This document shows positions 36,130 to 48,500 of a stretch of DNA of 64,000 bases, piece after piece. Made by a program: the position numbers and the translations under genes. The stretch is from positions 247,239 through 311,238 of the forward strand of contig JADFUC010002282.1 of NCBI GenBank assembly GCA_019722365.1, written 5' to 3'. The notes below the pieces were generated by a model. It had not been told where the DNA came from and did not search any database. It saw nothing but the letters and a program-made list of their open reading frames with translations. The stretch comes from Lithospermum erythrorhizon. Taxonomy: Eukaryota > Streptophyta > Magnoliopsida > Boraginales > Boraginaceae. The number at the start of each line of letters is the position of its first letter. The first letter of the stretch is position 1.

Positions 36130-39080
36130 AGACATTATGTTTCCTGAACTTCTTCTGATAATGTCCAATTGTAAGAGATATCCTTTTCACTAACACCATC
36201 TAACCATCCAGGCTCTGAAGAGCATGCTGCCCTGAGTCACACTGATCTAGTAAATATTCAGTAGCTTTTCCTACAACTGCTCACCCTTTCATCATTTGAA
36301 CTTCATCACCTTGCTCATTCTAACACAAACCTGTAATTTCCTTTGTATCAAGTCCTAGTTATGACCTTCAAAAAGACTATAATTTTTCTCAACCTTTCGA
36401 CAACCTTCTCAAGAAATTCTATAATTTTGTGTCTGAGAGGAGATTGCTAGAATTTGCCGAATTGGAATGAGAACCTGAGCAAAATACCTGTGAATTTCTT
36501 GAAGCAACCAGGACATTCGACTCAGTGAGATCACTTGTTTAAGCCTTGGAAAATGCAGAGGTCCCTTGAGCTGCATCATACACAATATAAAATTCATCTG
36601 GTCCATATTTTAGCTTCGATAATCTCAGCCATGCTCACGAATTGCTCGTTACCATACCTCGAACCAGCATAGATCTCGTCTGATATAATGTGGATGTTTT
36701 TCTCTCTTGCAAAATCTAGCAGGTTGTGGAGTGTCTCCCTACCAAACATGGTTCCAACCGGGTTAGCAGGGTTAGCGAAGAGTAGTCCCTTGACCCGCTT
36801 TCCTTGTTTGATAGCCTGATTATATGCCTCATCAAGAGCTTCAATTGTCACGATGAAGTTGTCTGAGCTACGAGTATGGACCGGTATGAGCTCCACGGTT
36901 GTTCGAATTTTCATGTCACGGTTAAAACTGCAAAACATCAAGCATTAAAGGAAATGATAAACAATCCAGAATTAGATTATATCTAAGTTCACTTTCTTTT
37001 CTAGTCGAACTATAACTAGACCTCATCATGTATTTAACATACTCCATATGTTTTATGTATGAATTATTATTGCGTCCAGAATCCTATGTATCAATTGGTG
37101 ACACGAATAGTAAGACACAAAATGTGTCGGGCGACTCAAATTGGATCATTGATCGAGTTCTAGGTTCGTGGTAAACCTACATGGCTTTTATTGTATTAAA
37201 CTAAAATGGATAGTTAAATTTACCCAGGGTAATAAGGGGCAGGAACAAGAAATGCATCCCCTGGATCAGCAACACAATTGCAGAGTATTTCATTTGCCGG
37301 ATTAGCCCCACAAGTCAAAACAATTTGGGATGGGACAAACTTTATGGTTTTTCCTAGAACCTGAGACATGAAACTTGCCATGACCTGGAAAATAAAATGT
37401 TCAAAGTTAGGTGTACATACGAAATCATGTTGAAATTTTCAAGTAGTTGGTATAGTATAGCAGCCTTTCATAAGAATATTGGACCACTGCACTTCTTTTG
37501 TATGGTCAAATGTGGTCAGTTTGAAGCATTCAAATTACAAAAACTGTATGTTAATAGGTTGTATGCATTCATCACATGTGAAAGCATTCATAAACTTCAC
37601 TGACTCAGTAGATTTGATGAAGAAATTAAGAGTGGATGTGTCCAAACTCCAAACAGAGTATATTCCAAGTTTGTAGGAAAATGGTAAAGAATCCAATGAG
37701 GACATGTAACAAATTTGGAAAGAATAATGATATGTCACATCAACAGGACCAAATATAACAGTTTTTGTTTAACCTGACTATAAATTTGACATTTAAGTAA
37801 AACGCATGTTCATAAAAAACAAAATATTTCTTTGGGCTTAAACGATAACTATAAAAAAACGAAAAGAGTATAAAAATAAAGTTGAAATCTATTTGAAGCA
37901 TTTAATAGGAGTAAATAGCAAACTAGGTAAAAATTAGCAAGAAAGAAACATAAATAACGTAATAGTAGTAATAAAGATATGAGTGGTATTTGAAACTTGC
38001 ATAGTATTGTATGAAAGTAATGAAACTAAGAATGACCAAACTTCTCTACTAGTAAGACCGAATTTTTCGTACCTTGTGCATATCGAGACCCAAGATTAAC
38101 ATAAATGTATAATACTCCCTGTCTCCCTCCAATAAATAAACTACTTCTAAACAGTGCATAATAAATTTATAATACGAATTAATTAAGATTCAGCATAATA
38201 TACGTTATTAAAGAAATGCTATAAATTATTATTCCCATTAATTATAGAAAATAAAATAAATTTACCTCTTTAAGTTCCTTCGTGCCATCGAACGGTTGGT
38301 ATGGAGCTAATTTATCAATGTTGTATCCAAAATCGGACCCTCGGCACAATGAATCATTCAAATTCTTCATGAGCCACTCGTTTATCAAATCCAATGACAA
38401 CTTTAACCCAATCCGACCCACCAAAATAAATTAGTACCACAATTAGTCAATTTATTAGGACCAAAAAATTAATACTCCTACAACCTTTAGTCAATTTATT
38501 AGGACCAACATATTTTGGCAAAAGATGACAACATCTTAATAATAACATTAGTACTATGTATCTCCTCCATCTCATAAATATTATTTACTTTTGATTTTTT
38601 GTTATAACTTTTAAATTTTGACTGTAGGTATATATGAAAAATACATTTCAAACTCTTTCTATTGATATATTTTTTATCAAATATTATACAATACAAACAA
38701 ATATATTTAAGGTTAAAATTTGAAAGTTATAACTATAAAAAAACAATGTACGAGGGAGTATTAGTGAAAGAGAGCACAAGAAAGAAGACTAACATGGTAC
38801 ACATTCACAATTGATAACTCTTATTATTATTTGGTATTAACAAAAATAAGCGTAATATTATTATTACCGTATTTTCTGATAATCCAAGCTGAATAATCCC
38901 ATTAGGATTAGTGAGGTGATTGTAGGCATCAGCACGAACCTTGTCGAAGGCAATGTAGTAAGGGGACCGATCAGGCTTAGCCAAGGCAGCAGCCATGGCC
39001 GAAACAGGCACAACCTTGGTCGAATCGAAAGTCGAAACGAGGTTGTTGCCATTGGAGGAGGAGAAATTGGAAGGAGGCAT
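36130..39080 (-). pseudogene. 1-aminocyclopropane-1-carboxylate synthase-like (ACS-like) aminotransferase, C-terminal part damaged
   Basis: ACS enzymes are PLP-dependent and convert S-adenosylmethionine to the ethylene precursor ACC in the cytosol; some relatives are plain aminotransferases. Exon 1 is 38868-39080 (71 codons, 'NPNGIIQLGLSEN'). Exon 2 is 38266-38400 ('LSLDLINEWLMKN', 'LAPYQPFDGTKELKE'). Exon 3 is 37224-37384, 161 bp, as in typical ACS genes ('[12 protein letters not shown]', '[15 protein letters not shown]'). Exon 4 starts at 36927 ('NPANPVGT' and 'SDEIYAGSRYG', PLP-contact motifs). All splice sites are GT-AG. Exon 4 loses frame at about 36610, just where the lysine that binds PLP should lie ('LK' in a shifted frame near 36565). 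Recognisable but broken pieces follow down to about 36130 ('SNLLSDTK', 'EPGW', 'SEKDIS'). The family's invariant Gln ending exon 1 (ENQ) is Thr here. The exon phases argue for a formerly functional gene. Confidence 0.85.
38553..38762. mobile_element. MITE-like element in intron 1 of the ACS-like gene
   Basis: The left end 'tctcctccatctcataaata' and the right end 'tacgagggagta' form an imperfect inverted repeat of the Stowaway-like CTCCCTCC type around an AT-rich core of about 190 bp. The core recurs at 41320-41480: both have 'aatacatttcaaactctt', then 'gatatattttttat(c/a)aaatattataca' and 'aaacaaat(a/c)tatttaag'. Occurrence at two places supports a mobile repeat. Confidence 0.65.
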
Positions 39081-39155
39081 TTTAAGTATGTAGTAGGTGG
39101 GTATTTCAAAATGTTTGTCTAGTTTGGTGGTTGAATTAATAGTGTGAAGAAGGGG

Positions 39156-39170
39156 TTTTATATATATAGA
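39156..39170 (-). promoter_or_regulatory. TATA box of the ACS-like gene
   Basis: On the minus strand this reads 'tatatatataaaac', about 80 bp before the ATG at 39080, giving a leader of roughly 50 bases. Position and sequence fit a strong plant TATA box. Confidence 0.6.
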
Positions 39171-39179
39171 GAGTCGTGA

Positions 39180-41317
39180 GAGAAGTGGTCACACTTGGTG
39201 AGCAACAGATGCTTCAATGGACCGGAAAACCGCATGCAGTCATCCGTTACCAAACGATTTGTTTATAAACAACACATGGACCATGCAACTTTCCATTTTG
39301 TTTCCACATGCTTATAAATTATACCTAACTAATTCATTTTCCAGTTTTAGTAAATTGTATTTCACTTTTAATTTTCATAACAATGTGATAGTATAGTATA
39401 TATGTAGTATGCATTAATTTGTTTTAAATTACACATTATACGCATTAAATTAAAGTAATAATAACGTAACAACAATTCCAATGTCGTCACTCGGTCATAC
39501 ACTCGGACATGGATGGAAACGAATCAAATAATTTTCTCTTAATATTAAACTTGAACTTATCGAATTGTTATGTGAATTCGATAAAAATTGAATACGTTTT
39601 TTCATTCAAAATGTACAATCTAGCTAGTACGAATAACTTAAAATTAGATTTAGAGTAAATTTACCAGAAATTCAGTTTAAAGTGTATACCATCAACTGAT
39701 TAATCTCATTGTTACAATTAACATCGTCTCATGATCATAGCTTAATTCTAGTGGTTCTCACATATAGTTATATATTCTTATGCTACTCCCTCCGCTCCTA
39801 AAGATTGCCTCTCACTTTCGACTTTTAATAATTCCATTTTTTTCAAAGCTGATCTAAATATTTTTTTTACGTTGTGATAATATTTCCGATGAAAATAAAT
39901 CAAATTAAAAAAATTGAAATGACATACTTTACAAAATATTATATTAACACTGCCCTTGCTTCAAGCGCTTCAAAGTCGGGGTTTTTAAAGATAAAAACAA
40001 ACTATACTCTAATATTTTATATACATGTGAAATTATAAAGCTAGCTTTAAATAGACTAGAAATATAATAAAAAAGTTTCATTATACATGAAGCTGGGAAA
40101 TTTCTTACAACTATTCTTTTTGCATTTATTTTTATTTACGCTTAAGGTTTTGTTACTTTAATCTCGTATGTGATCCCATCAGAATTTTTATTTTTGCTGT
40201 ATTGAAGATTTTTACTTTAACGATTTTTTAATTCACGTCATTCCCATTTTGCTTTTAAATAAAATTATTTTTAATTTGAGTTTAAACAAGCGCCTCCATT
40301 TTGAACAGAGGCCTTAAAAGCATACAAACAAAAATATTTAAGATCAAACTTAACTTGAAAAAATAAAACTATCAAAAAGTCAAAAGTAGTAATTCATCTT
40401 TTAAAACTAAGGAGCACATGTTAGAAAGCTGCACGAATTATCTATATTTTTTATTTTTATTTTTTAATTTCCGTGACGGATCAATCCTTTGACTGGTCTT
40501 GTTTGCTAGGATAAACTACAAGTTTCATGAAAATCTATTCAGTGGAAAAAAGTCAAAGACGGAGCTTTCTGTATTTAGCAAAAATGAAAATCACATTAGA
40601 AAGAAGTTTATTTCATAGATGTGCTAATATTGTATAGTCGGTCATTCACTTTGCGTATGTGCTCATTATGTCGAAAACGAATTTACAGCCAAGTTAAACG
40701 CTTCCAGATCCTAATCTCTTCACGAGGCCATGATTCGAAATACAAGCACCGTATCAAGCCATGAAAGAAGTTCTTATCCCCCCGATCATCAAAGACATCC
40801 CACGATTTATCTCAGAGAAATCCCGTAATAGACCTCCAAGGCCGCTAATTTTTTACATTTTTATAATTCTAAGAAAATTGAATAAATATCGGAGTATATG
40901 AAGGTGTGTACAATCTAGATAATACACATTTGTAATATTTAAGTGACTATATGCTAGAAAATATTGGCTTATGAATATCCGTTAGTGTGAATGTCTCCAA
41001 CTACTAGAACGGAAACAAATGGGGGTGGGTGGGTTAGGACACAAAGTACGTGGCATTTGATATTGTGAAGAGTAGATCTACTTAATCATCAGCTTATACA
41101 CCACATCTTTAAGGGCAATTGACAAAATATGTCGGAAGCTCAATGGGATAATCTTCTATATATATACTGTATATATATTAAGAAAAGCATATCTTGACTG
41201 ATGCAGTGCAGTCGACGGAATCAATAACTTGGACAAGTGTTGTTTCTGATATTTTTGGAGATTTAATGTGAAAATCGAAAATCTAATCTTTAATCTAAAG
41301 ACTAAAGAGATAATAAA
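39180..41317. other. AT-rich intergenic stretch, no gene seen
   Basis: This is the upstream flank of the ACS-like gene. No coding or RNA signal was recognised. 'tactccctccgctcctaaagattg' near 39784 is another MITE-like end without a clear partner. Confidence 0.5.
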
Positions 41318-41495
41318 TATTCCCTCCATCCCATAAAAAGACTTTGAATTTTGTCAGACATTGATAAAAACTATATCAATTAAAATACATTTCAAACTCT
41401 TCATCGATATATTTTTTATAAAATATTATACAAATGTAAACAAATCTATTTAAGATCAAAGTTTACAACTCAGACGAAGAAATATTTTAGATTAA
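41318..41495. mobile_element. Second copy of the ACS-intron MITE family, right end eroded
   Basis: It begins 'tattccctccatcccataaa' and shares its core with 38553-38762. The expected right-hand 'gagggagta' is missing; the sequence runs into 'gacgaagaaatattttag', about 40 bp from the outer gypsy LTR. Confidence 0.6.
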
Positions 41496-41534
41496 GTATG
41501 AGTCTCGAATAATAAACCCTTGGCGAAATCATTC

Positions 41535-42200
41535 CTGCATAAAGAATACTTATCAAACTGGATTGGCGCTCACTATCGCCTAAAGACTTCCTACGCCGAC
41601 GCCCCGCAATACGACTGATCTCCGATATGTATCGAGCCTACCAAGCTGAGTTCCTCATTTCCTTCGATATTCCTGACAAGCGCCCTGGAACGGCGACTTG
41701 GTCTTTTGACTCGAGATATGGTCCGAATCGGGCGCTTGGAGCAACTCGATCCCGCGCATTGCGACTGATCGCTGGCTCTCAACTCGATCCTCGAGATACG
41801 GCCTGACCTCTCCGCTGATCGGGATGTGAGGCTAAACGCTTACTGGACGCCTTCTTTGATTCGATAAAGCGTTGTACCAGACGCTGACTTCGGTTGATAC
41901 GCGTCGACCGACGCTTGACCCTCTCACCTGACGCGCTGGTGAGACTTTACTTTAACCTTATAACTTCGCGTATGGTTCCTTCAACAGTGGCCTTAGTGCC
42001 TTCTGCCAGATTCGGATGCCGACGTAGAAATTATGCTTCAAAGCAATTGATCCTACTTCTTTGATTCGAACACTGGTGATCGGGAAACAAGCAGCGCCTT
42101 CTTCATCGCGCTACCCTTAATTGTCTTCTTTCTTTGGTAGTATTTTTGCACGTCAAGTCAAGTGACTCCTCATTGGTGAATGGATTTCGCCCCGCCTCGA
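41535..42200 (-). repeat. 3' LTR (matched part) of the outer gypsy-like element
   Basis: It pairs with 63147 onward: 'aaagaatacttatcaaac', 'cgccgacgcc', 'gcgacttgg', 'ttgactcgagatatgg', 'gacgcctt(c/t)ttt', 'gttccttcaaca', 'tggccttag'. On the minus strand it ends 'tatgca' at 41535, a proper CA terminus. The LTR probably continues past 42200 (weak matches to about 42400). Its full length cannot be set because its partner is truncated. Confidence 0.75.
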
Positions 42201-42399
42201 TCGCCTGCTTGAGCCGCTCCCTCAGCATTTCAAGCATTAACGCAGTGGTCAAGGTAATACACACAAGAATTCGATCCGTGGTCTTCCCAACAGTACGTCA
42301 GTAAAGGGCTTCTGAGTCTATCTCTTAGAACCATGAGGTTGTCTCCAGCTCCCCTGTTACCAAATATAGAGATACTTTGCCTAATACCCTCTGTCCTCC

Positions 42400-43260
42400 T
42401 TGGTTGAAGCCTCAGGATCATGCGCTGGCAATTAAAGTCTTCTGGTTGGAGATGTTAAGCAATTGAGTATATCCAGGGGGCAGTGATGTTCACACCTAAT
42501 TCCCATCTACTAGCATCCCGCTTCGATCTTGACTTCAAAGGAAGCGTGACTGTGAAGCTCTGGAAAGGGCCTCGAGGTTGTCTCCGCCTCCGATGTCTTC
42601 AACCTTCACGCACATACGAGTATGCGATTCTCTTTCTATGTTTCTTTGACTACTTGTTTTCTTTGACGTTGTTAGACATCTTCGAGGAGCGATATTCCAA
42701 GTCATAAAGACAAGCGAGGTCAGCTGGGTTGAGTTCGTGCCAATCTCTTCACAAAGTATTTAGGATATGGTTGCCCTCGCTTGAGACAGAGTCGAAACAG
42801 TCAACACGCAGCTGGAGCACCTACGCCAGCCAACCACTCGAGTCTCAGGATTACCGGGAGGCCGAGAAGATCGAGTGTCGCCTTTGACGAGATCGTCGAA
42901 CAGACTGGGAGTCGCCGAGTGGTGCCTCTGGATGTAGCTTCGAGGATCTTTTGCCAGCTTTGTGAGAGCCCTTTTATTTCTTTTTATGTATTTTTCTACT
43001 TCATTTGTTTGTTACCTCTATTTTGTAGCAAACTCTTCTTTATCGGGAGATACAATTTTTGAATTTGATTATTTATTGCTCTTATGTTCCTCCTTTATAT
43101 ATGCTTTGTTTATCTACTGTTGTCTCTAACCCTTAAACCTCCAATTATTCTGCATTTGGGTCTTCTGCACAGAGCGCTATCACCTTCTTTAATCATGTGA
43201 ACCCCTTTTCTTTTCTTTATAGACAACATAAAATATGTTTAAGGTTATGACCTAAACTTG
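42400..43260. other. Outer-element LTR or 3' UTR, nothing coding recognised
   Basis: It lies between the matched LTR block and the tandem repeats. The open frames at 42483-42707 and 42781-43062 (plus strand) have no recognisable similarity and run against the element's coding strand. Confidence 0.45.
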
Positions 43261-43309
43261 GGGTCGCTGTCGCTTACATACCCAGTGCGGATCAAGTCAA
43301 ACGTAGTTC

Positions 43310-43560
43310 AAATGGGGATTTGATATTTTAGCCTCATATCAAGGAGGGGGTCTGGTTAGTTTATACTCATACTTAGAAGTTCTCTAGATAATTTAACCTC
43401 CTACCCTGTAGGTTCGATACGCTTTATACTGTGGTTCAGAGTCCAGAGAAAGTTTATCCTCTTGTCCTCGGGAGGTTAGACAATATACTGTGTTCGGGAG
43501 CAGACGCTTTTATCCTCATATCCGGGAGGTCAGTGTATATTTTTACGAAGTTCAAGAAGT
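43310..43560. repeat. Minisatellite of about 62 bp, about four copies
   Basis: The series 'tttatcctcatatccgggagg', 'tcag' and 'tatactgtgttcgag' recurs at about 43330, 43395, 43455 and 43510, with substitutions and indels. It lies between gag and the 3' LTR of the outer element, where tandem repeats are common in plant Ty3/gypsy elements. Confidence 0.6.
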
Positions 43561-43769
43561 GCTACCGCTCAATCTATTGTGGTTTTCCACTACTTCGCTT
43601 CCATTTCGTTGTGAGAGTCAGGCACTAATACGAGTCCATACTTTGCATTAAATGACTTTTCGCCTCTTCTATACGTGGGCGCTGTGCACTACCGACAGAA
43701 TGCTAAAGTGATATTTGGTTGGGGTTTGTCAGTATCAAAGGCCTCTCAAGTACGGCCGCTTGGCTTCGT

Positions 43770-43985
43770 TGTTCTTTACTGCCAAGACTAACCTTTCGGT
43801 TGTTTGTTCCCAACTTTTGGAAGACTGATTTGCTGTTTGTCAGGTTCCGCCTATTTGGGTTAACAATACCGCTTGGTTTGCTGTCTCAATCTTTTGGAAA
43901 CCATTTCTTTCTTTTGTCGGTTAATCTCCAACCTCCGGAAGACCGTTTTGTGGTTTGCTGTTCCAGTTGGTTGGTGGTTGATCTT
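43770..43985. repeat. Second tandem repeat with 'ttggaagaccgatttgctgtt'-type unit
   Basis: Diverged copies of 'ggaagac(t/c)g', 'tttg(c/t)(t/g)gtttg(c/t)' and 'gttcc(a/g)cc' recur about every 60-70 bp around 43790, 43815-43850, 43900 and 43935-43970. It overlaps the damaged end of the gag reading frame, so coding and repeat descriptions compete here. Confidence 0.45.
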
Positions 43986-44511
43986 TACTATGCATTTCTT
44001 TTGGTACATCATCTTATGATTTGGTTGAGGTACTTGAGAGCCTCGGGCGCCTACCACATTTCTGCATTGAATATCTTCGACTTCCTCACACATGTAGCAT
44101 AAAGCTTGTGAGCTTTTATCATGGGAGTTATCTAGATAATTTCTCCACAAATTCTTCTTTCTCTCCAGAGCCTTTATGTGCTTTCCCACTGTAACATGGT
44201 TTACAACCACTGCCTTCTTCAAGGATATAGTTTCCTTATGTGCCATGCTCTCATCACCTTCTCCCTTAAACGTGAAGTATTTTTCAAATGGATGCCCAAG
44301 ACGCGAGTATTTAGCAAAAGTTTGGCTCGGTGCTTTTGTTGGCTTCTTCAGGTCGCTTGGACTCTGGCAACTCTATGATGTTTTCCTTCAGTAGCTCCTC
44401 CAAGATCACCGGGGTGTCTGAATCAAAAAAGGGATACTCTTTGGCTTGCATCTCTTTCAACGCTGACGACTCAGCTTCTAAAGTTAGTGTCTCTTGTACT
44501 CTTTGTTTCAT
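43860..44511 (-). pseudogene. Outer gypsy-like gag, second half (after the copia insertion)
   Basis: On the minus strand, 44511-44340 reads 'EMQAKEYPFFDSDTPVILEE' followed by 'IELPESKRPEEA'. 44340-44240 gives shifted 'KYSRLGHPFEK' and 'FTFK'. This is the characteristic C-terminal gag/nucleocapsid neighbourhood of a widespread plant Ty3/gypsy family in which 'KYPFPDSD', 'PE.KRPEE', 'YC.YHR' and 'HP.EKC' follow in that order. The Cys/His residues of the zinc-knuckle-like motif are largely lost. The frame continues without known motifs to 43860. At least two frameshifts are needed. It connects with the first half at 62100-62930 once the copia element is removed. Confidence 0.75.
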
Positions 44512-44520
44512 GAGAACTAC

Positions 44521-45528
44521 GGAAAATACTATGGATTATACGAAAGCATAAATACACAAATCCATAATTCCAGTGGATCTTAGTGCTTACTACATTATTC
44601 AACAAATACATATAATTTTAATATACGAACAGAGTAGCTATTAAATAAGCAATGGGAGTAAATTCCACTGGGCTTATCGCTCAAAGTCACAACGTGAATT
44701 TGACTTCCTTCGTCAGAATATCAATCGCATGAATATCTCTAGTCGTCCACACTAGAGAGGTCAATCAAGAACCCATTTACGCTAAGAATACAATTTAACA
44801 AAAACTGAAAAACCCCAAAATTCTTTGGGAGAATTTTCGGCCGCTTGGGGGCTACTTGGTTTTGATGAAAATTATTTTCTAAAAATTATGTGTCATGAAA
44901 ACTCCTAAAGCTTATATGTGGCCAGTTAAAACAGTTCGATAAGCAACCCGTTAAGTATTACCGACTCGTTAACTCCATTAGTCTGCTAAAGACACTAATG
45001 AGTCAAGCATCTAGCCTAACTATTTAATTAGCTTAATTAAATAGTAATGAGTCAATACGAATAATCTTTCAAGTTTATCGATAAATACTAAATTACTCGA
45101 ACCAATTAAATAACTATTTAATTGGATTCTATTTGTTCAATCGACATTCTTACATAAAATGTGGGACCTTTTGTAATCGAGAAATACATTTCTCAATTAT
45201 ATAGTTCTCTTTAATTTCATACATTTAAATATACCCAACGTCATCAGATGCGGCGCTGACCTTCTAGGCTCAGATATTAGTAAGTTGTATACACAATAAT
45301 AATTACCTCAATTACTATTATTATAACTGATTTAATGAGGCAAGATCTAGCAATCGCTCATAACCCCTTAAATTATCAGCGAGAACTCCACACCTAGTAA
45401 TATACACCATTGCTTGAACACTAAGTTCTCGTAATCACATTTAACTCAACCGTAAATGAATTGATGGCCACAATTGTCTCAACGGGCATAATAAATTGAA
45501 TCAATTTCCCCATTGATTTCCAACACCC
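44521..45528 (-). repeat. Copia 3' LTR, about 1.0 kb
   Basis: On the minus strand it starts 'TGTTGGAAATCAATGGGG' at 45528, after a purine tract, and ends near 'atagtattttcc' at 44521. It matches 51774-52188 ('ttcaacaaatacatataatt', 'gaatcaagaacccat', 'aaaccccaaaa', 'gagaattttcgg') and then 61509-62038 ('tagtctgcta', 'ctatttaattag', 'cgtaaatgaat'). Confidence 0.85.
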
Positions 45529-48500
45529 CACTTGCCCTTGGACGATTATCTTACACCCCTTTATCACGCGATCTCAATCAGAAAAGCACCATGTGCTAGT
45601 TTGGCCATTAAAACACCCACAACTTTTACTCGAAGCATTTAACCGAATAACCATTTACGGCATCACATAAACCACCCAAGCATCAACTATGCGAGAGGCC
45701 CGAGATCTTCCTTTGTATATCATGACCTGACAAATCCCCTCCCAATATATCAACATCTATCGCTTACACTTCACCTAACATATGCCGTTATAATCCCCCG
45801 CTAAGTGCACGCTTGGTCATAGTCAAAGTACGTAGTCAGGATAACACGAGATAGTCATATATCGTGAGGGTCTAAGAATCGACGGTAATCCCAAATTCTA
45901 CACAAATATCATGTTACGATATACATCTCTATGAATTGCTTTCAAGTCATACTCACCTCCCACCACCGCATCGGGCAAATTCCCCACGGTATCGGGATCT
46001 AGTTCAAGAGTTAACGCGATCAATCTGATCACTAATCAAAACACCATGTTGGTCATATGGATGTTTGTCGCCCTAATCTGAGACGATCTCACGCCTTTTG
46101 GCTATCCTATGTTTCTAGGCTCAAGAAAGCGTAATTAATGCTCATGTTACCTCTAGAAAATATGTATTAACCTAGGGATTTAACCTTTCTTTACTCATCG
46201 AGGATACACTACATGTATATTATATGTAAATTTAAACATATAGACATAGCAAATATATTAAAAATATAAAAAGGCATTATTCAAATATTTGTTCACATAA
46301 CACAATGGGGATACATACTAACTCCCACTTAACCTAACACCACTTCGATATCCGCCTAAGACCTATGTTCGCCGTGACGCTCACTCATGCTTTGCCCGAC
46401 TTAGTGGTTTAGTAGTGGGTCGGCCGACTGGGCTCTCTAAGCTTCTACTTACATACTTCGACATCACCTCTATCGCTACGCCTAATCGCGATACTTTCTC
46501 GAAAGTAATGCGTTTCGACTCGCGACGTCAGTTCCTTAGTCGGTGCCATCGCCTCAGTATCGCTTCACAAAGCAACTCCATCGGTCCTCAATGCTAGGTA
46601 CTACACCAAGTTCGGGCCATGAATTTTTTTATCCAACATGCTTTAACGGCTTCAGACGCCGTACCAGACTTCGTGGTGCGTAATTGGCATACTGCATTTC
46701 CTCGCTTCGAACTCCCAAGATATCGCCCACCGCTGAGACAAAATATACCTGTGATCGAACGATATCGTCACAGCTTGAACCTGCGGCCGTGTACTCGTCA
46801 ATGCTTAACTCTTCATCTCCACCATATACCAAGAAACATCTTTAGTTCTTCTCGATACTTCAAGATGTATTTCACCGCAATCCAGTTGGCTTTCACCGAT
46901 TAGCTCGGCATTCATCGTTACACTTCAGTGCATAAATGGACTTTTGCAACTTGTATACCTTCTTAGGGTCCTTTTAGACACGTAAAGCCCGGGAGGTCAC
47001 TCATGTACACATCTTCCTCTAAATTTCCATTCAGAAAGCCGTCTTTACATCCATTTGCCATATTTCATAGTCATGAAACGAAAGAATGACGTTAAGATTA
47101 TCTGATGGATTTAAGCATAGCCACCGGGCGTAGTGTTTCGCTATAGTCCACTCCTCGTGGAACTTGCTTGGAAAACCCTTTCGCTATAAGTCTATCTTTG
47201 AAAATAACGCTTCCGTTTTCATTTCATGTTTCTTCTTAAATACAAATTTACATTCACTGTATGAGCCCCATTTGTACTCCATCAAGGACCAAACTGCTTG
47301 GTACATAGAATCCATCTCAGACAGATGGCTATTTGCCATTTGTCACATCTCTATTCATCGTTCTTTCAGGGCATGGCTCGCCACTTTCATAGAAAGCTTC
47401 ACCATACCGCTATGGTTCCATCCCCCGCTGATCTCCTAAGGGTCAGTTCTTCCACGCTTTTTCTATGGATCAAGAACCCAAGCCCTCAGCAAGTGTCCAC
47501 CATGGGCGCTACGTATGCCTCGCATTGGGATGATCGACATTGTCTTCATCACAGCTTCATCAAGACGAACACCATTACTTCTAGTCCTTTTCTCTGACAA
47601 ATATTCCTTTTCAAGGAATACTTTTTGTTCTAGCAACGAAGATTTTATTCCTCCCCGCCTGTAGAAGTAGTAACCAACCTATTTCCCTCGGATATCTTAT
47701 GAAATAGCATTTATTGGATTTGGGGAGCAAGTTTATCTTTTGTTAATCTCTCTTAACATAAGCTTCATTACCCCCAAATCTGAGAAACCCAACTTTGGGA
47801 ATCTTCCCAAACCACGCTCATGAGTTTTATCTATCGACTCGTTGGACATCCGCTTAAGCGTTAAGGTCGCTTAGAAGTCAGATATCCCCTTTAAATTAAC
47901 CGGTAGATCAAATAAGCTTCATATCATAGATCGAACCATGTCAAGAAGCGGTTCGATTTTCGCATTTCATTATGCTGCGTATGCTTCGGGCCGGAGCGAG
48001 TCAGGGAAACAATACCACACTCTCTAAGTACTGGATTAACTTCGTGACTCAAATATTCTCCACCTCTATCGCATCGAGAATCTTTGTATTGCCTTGTTCA
48101 ACTGGTTTTGTAATTTCATTTTGAATTCCTTGAATTTCTTTAAAGGGACTCTGTTCAGGTCTCATCGTATACACAAACCGTGATCATCAGAATAATTTGA
48201 AACGTAATGAAGCAGTTATAACCTCCTCTGCGCATGTGTCTATCGCCCACATACATCAGCCACAGATGATCCTAATAAATCACTCTACCTTTCATTTAAG
48301 CTGAAAGGCATTTTGGTCATTTTGCTAAAAGGCAAAAGCACTTCACACTTATCGTATGATCTTTATAATCAAAACCCCAAGTATTCCACCGAGCGAGTTT
48401 TGATTCGTTCTCAAGCACGCTGACCTAGTCCCGCCATAGTATGTTCAGTCAAGTCGTTAGGCTTATTCCATTTTAAGTTTACGTTATATGACTCATTAAT

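Noticed and set aside
43719..44102. 127-codon plus-strand ORF
   Set aside because: It is opposite to the gag remnant and mostly tandem repeat, with no recognisable domain.
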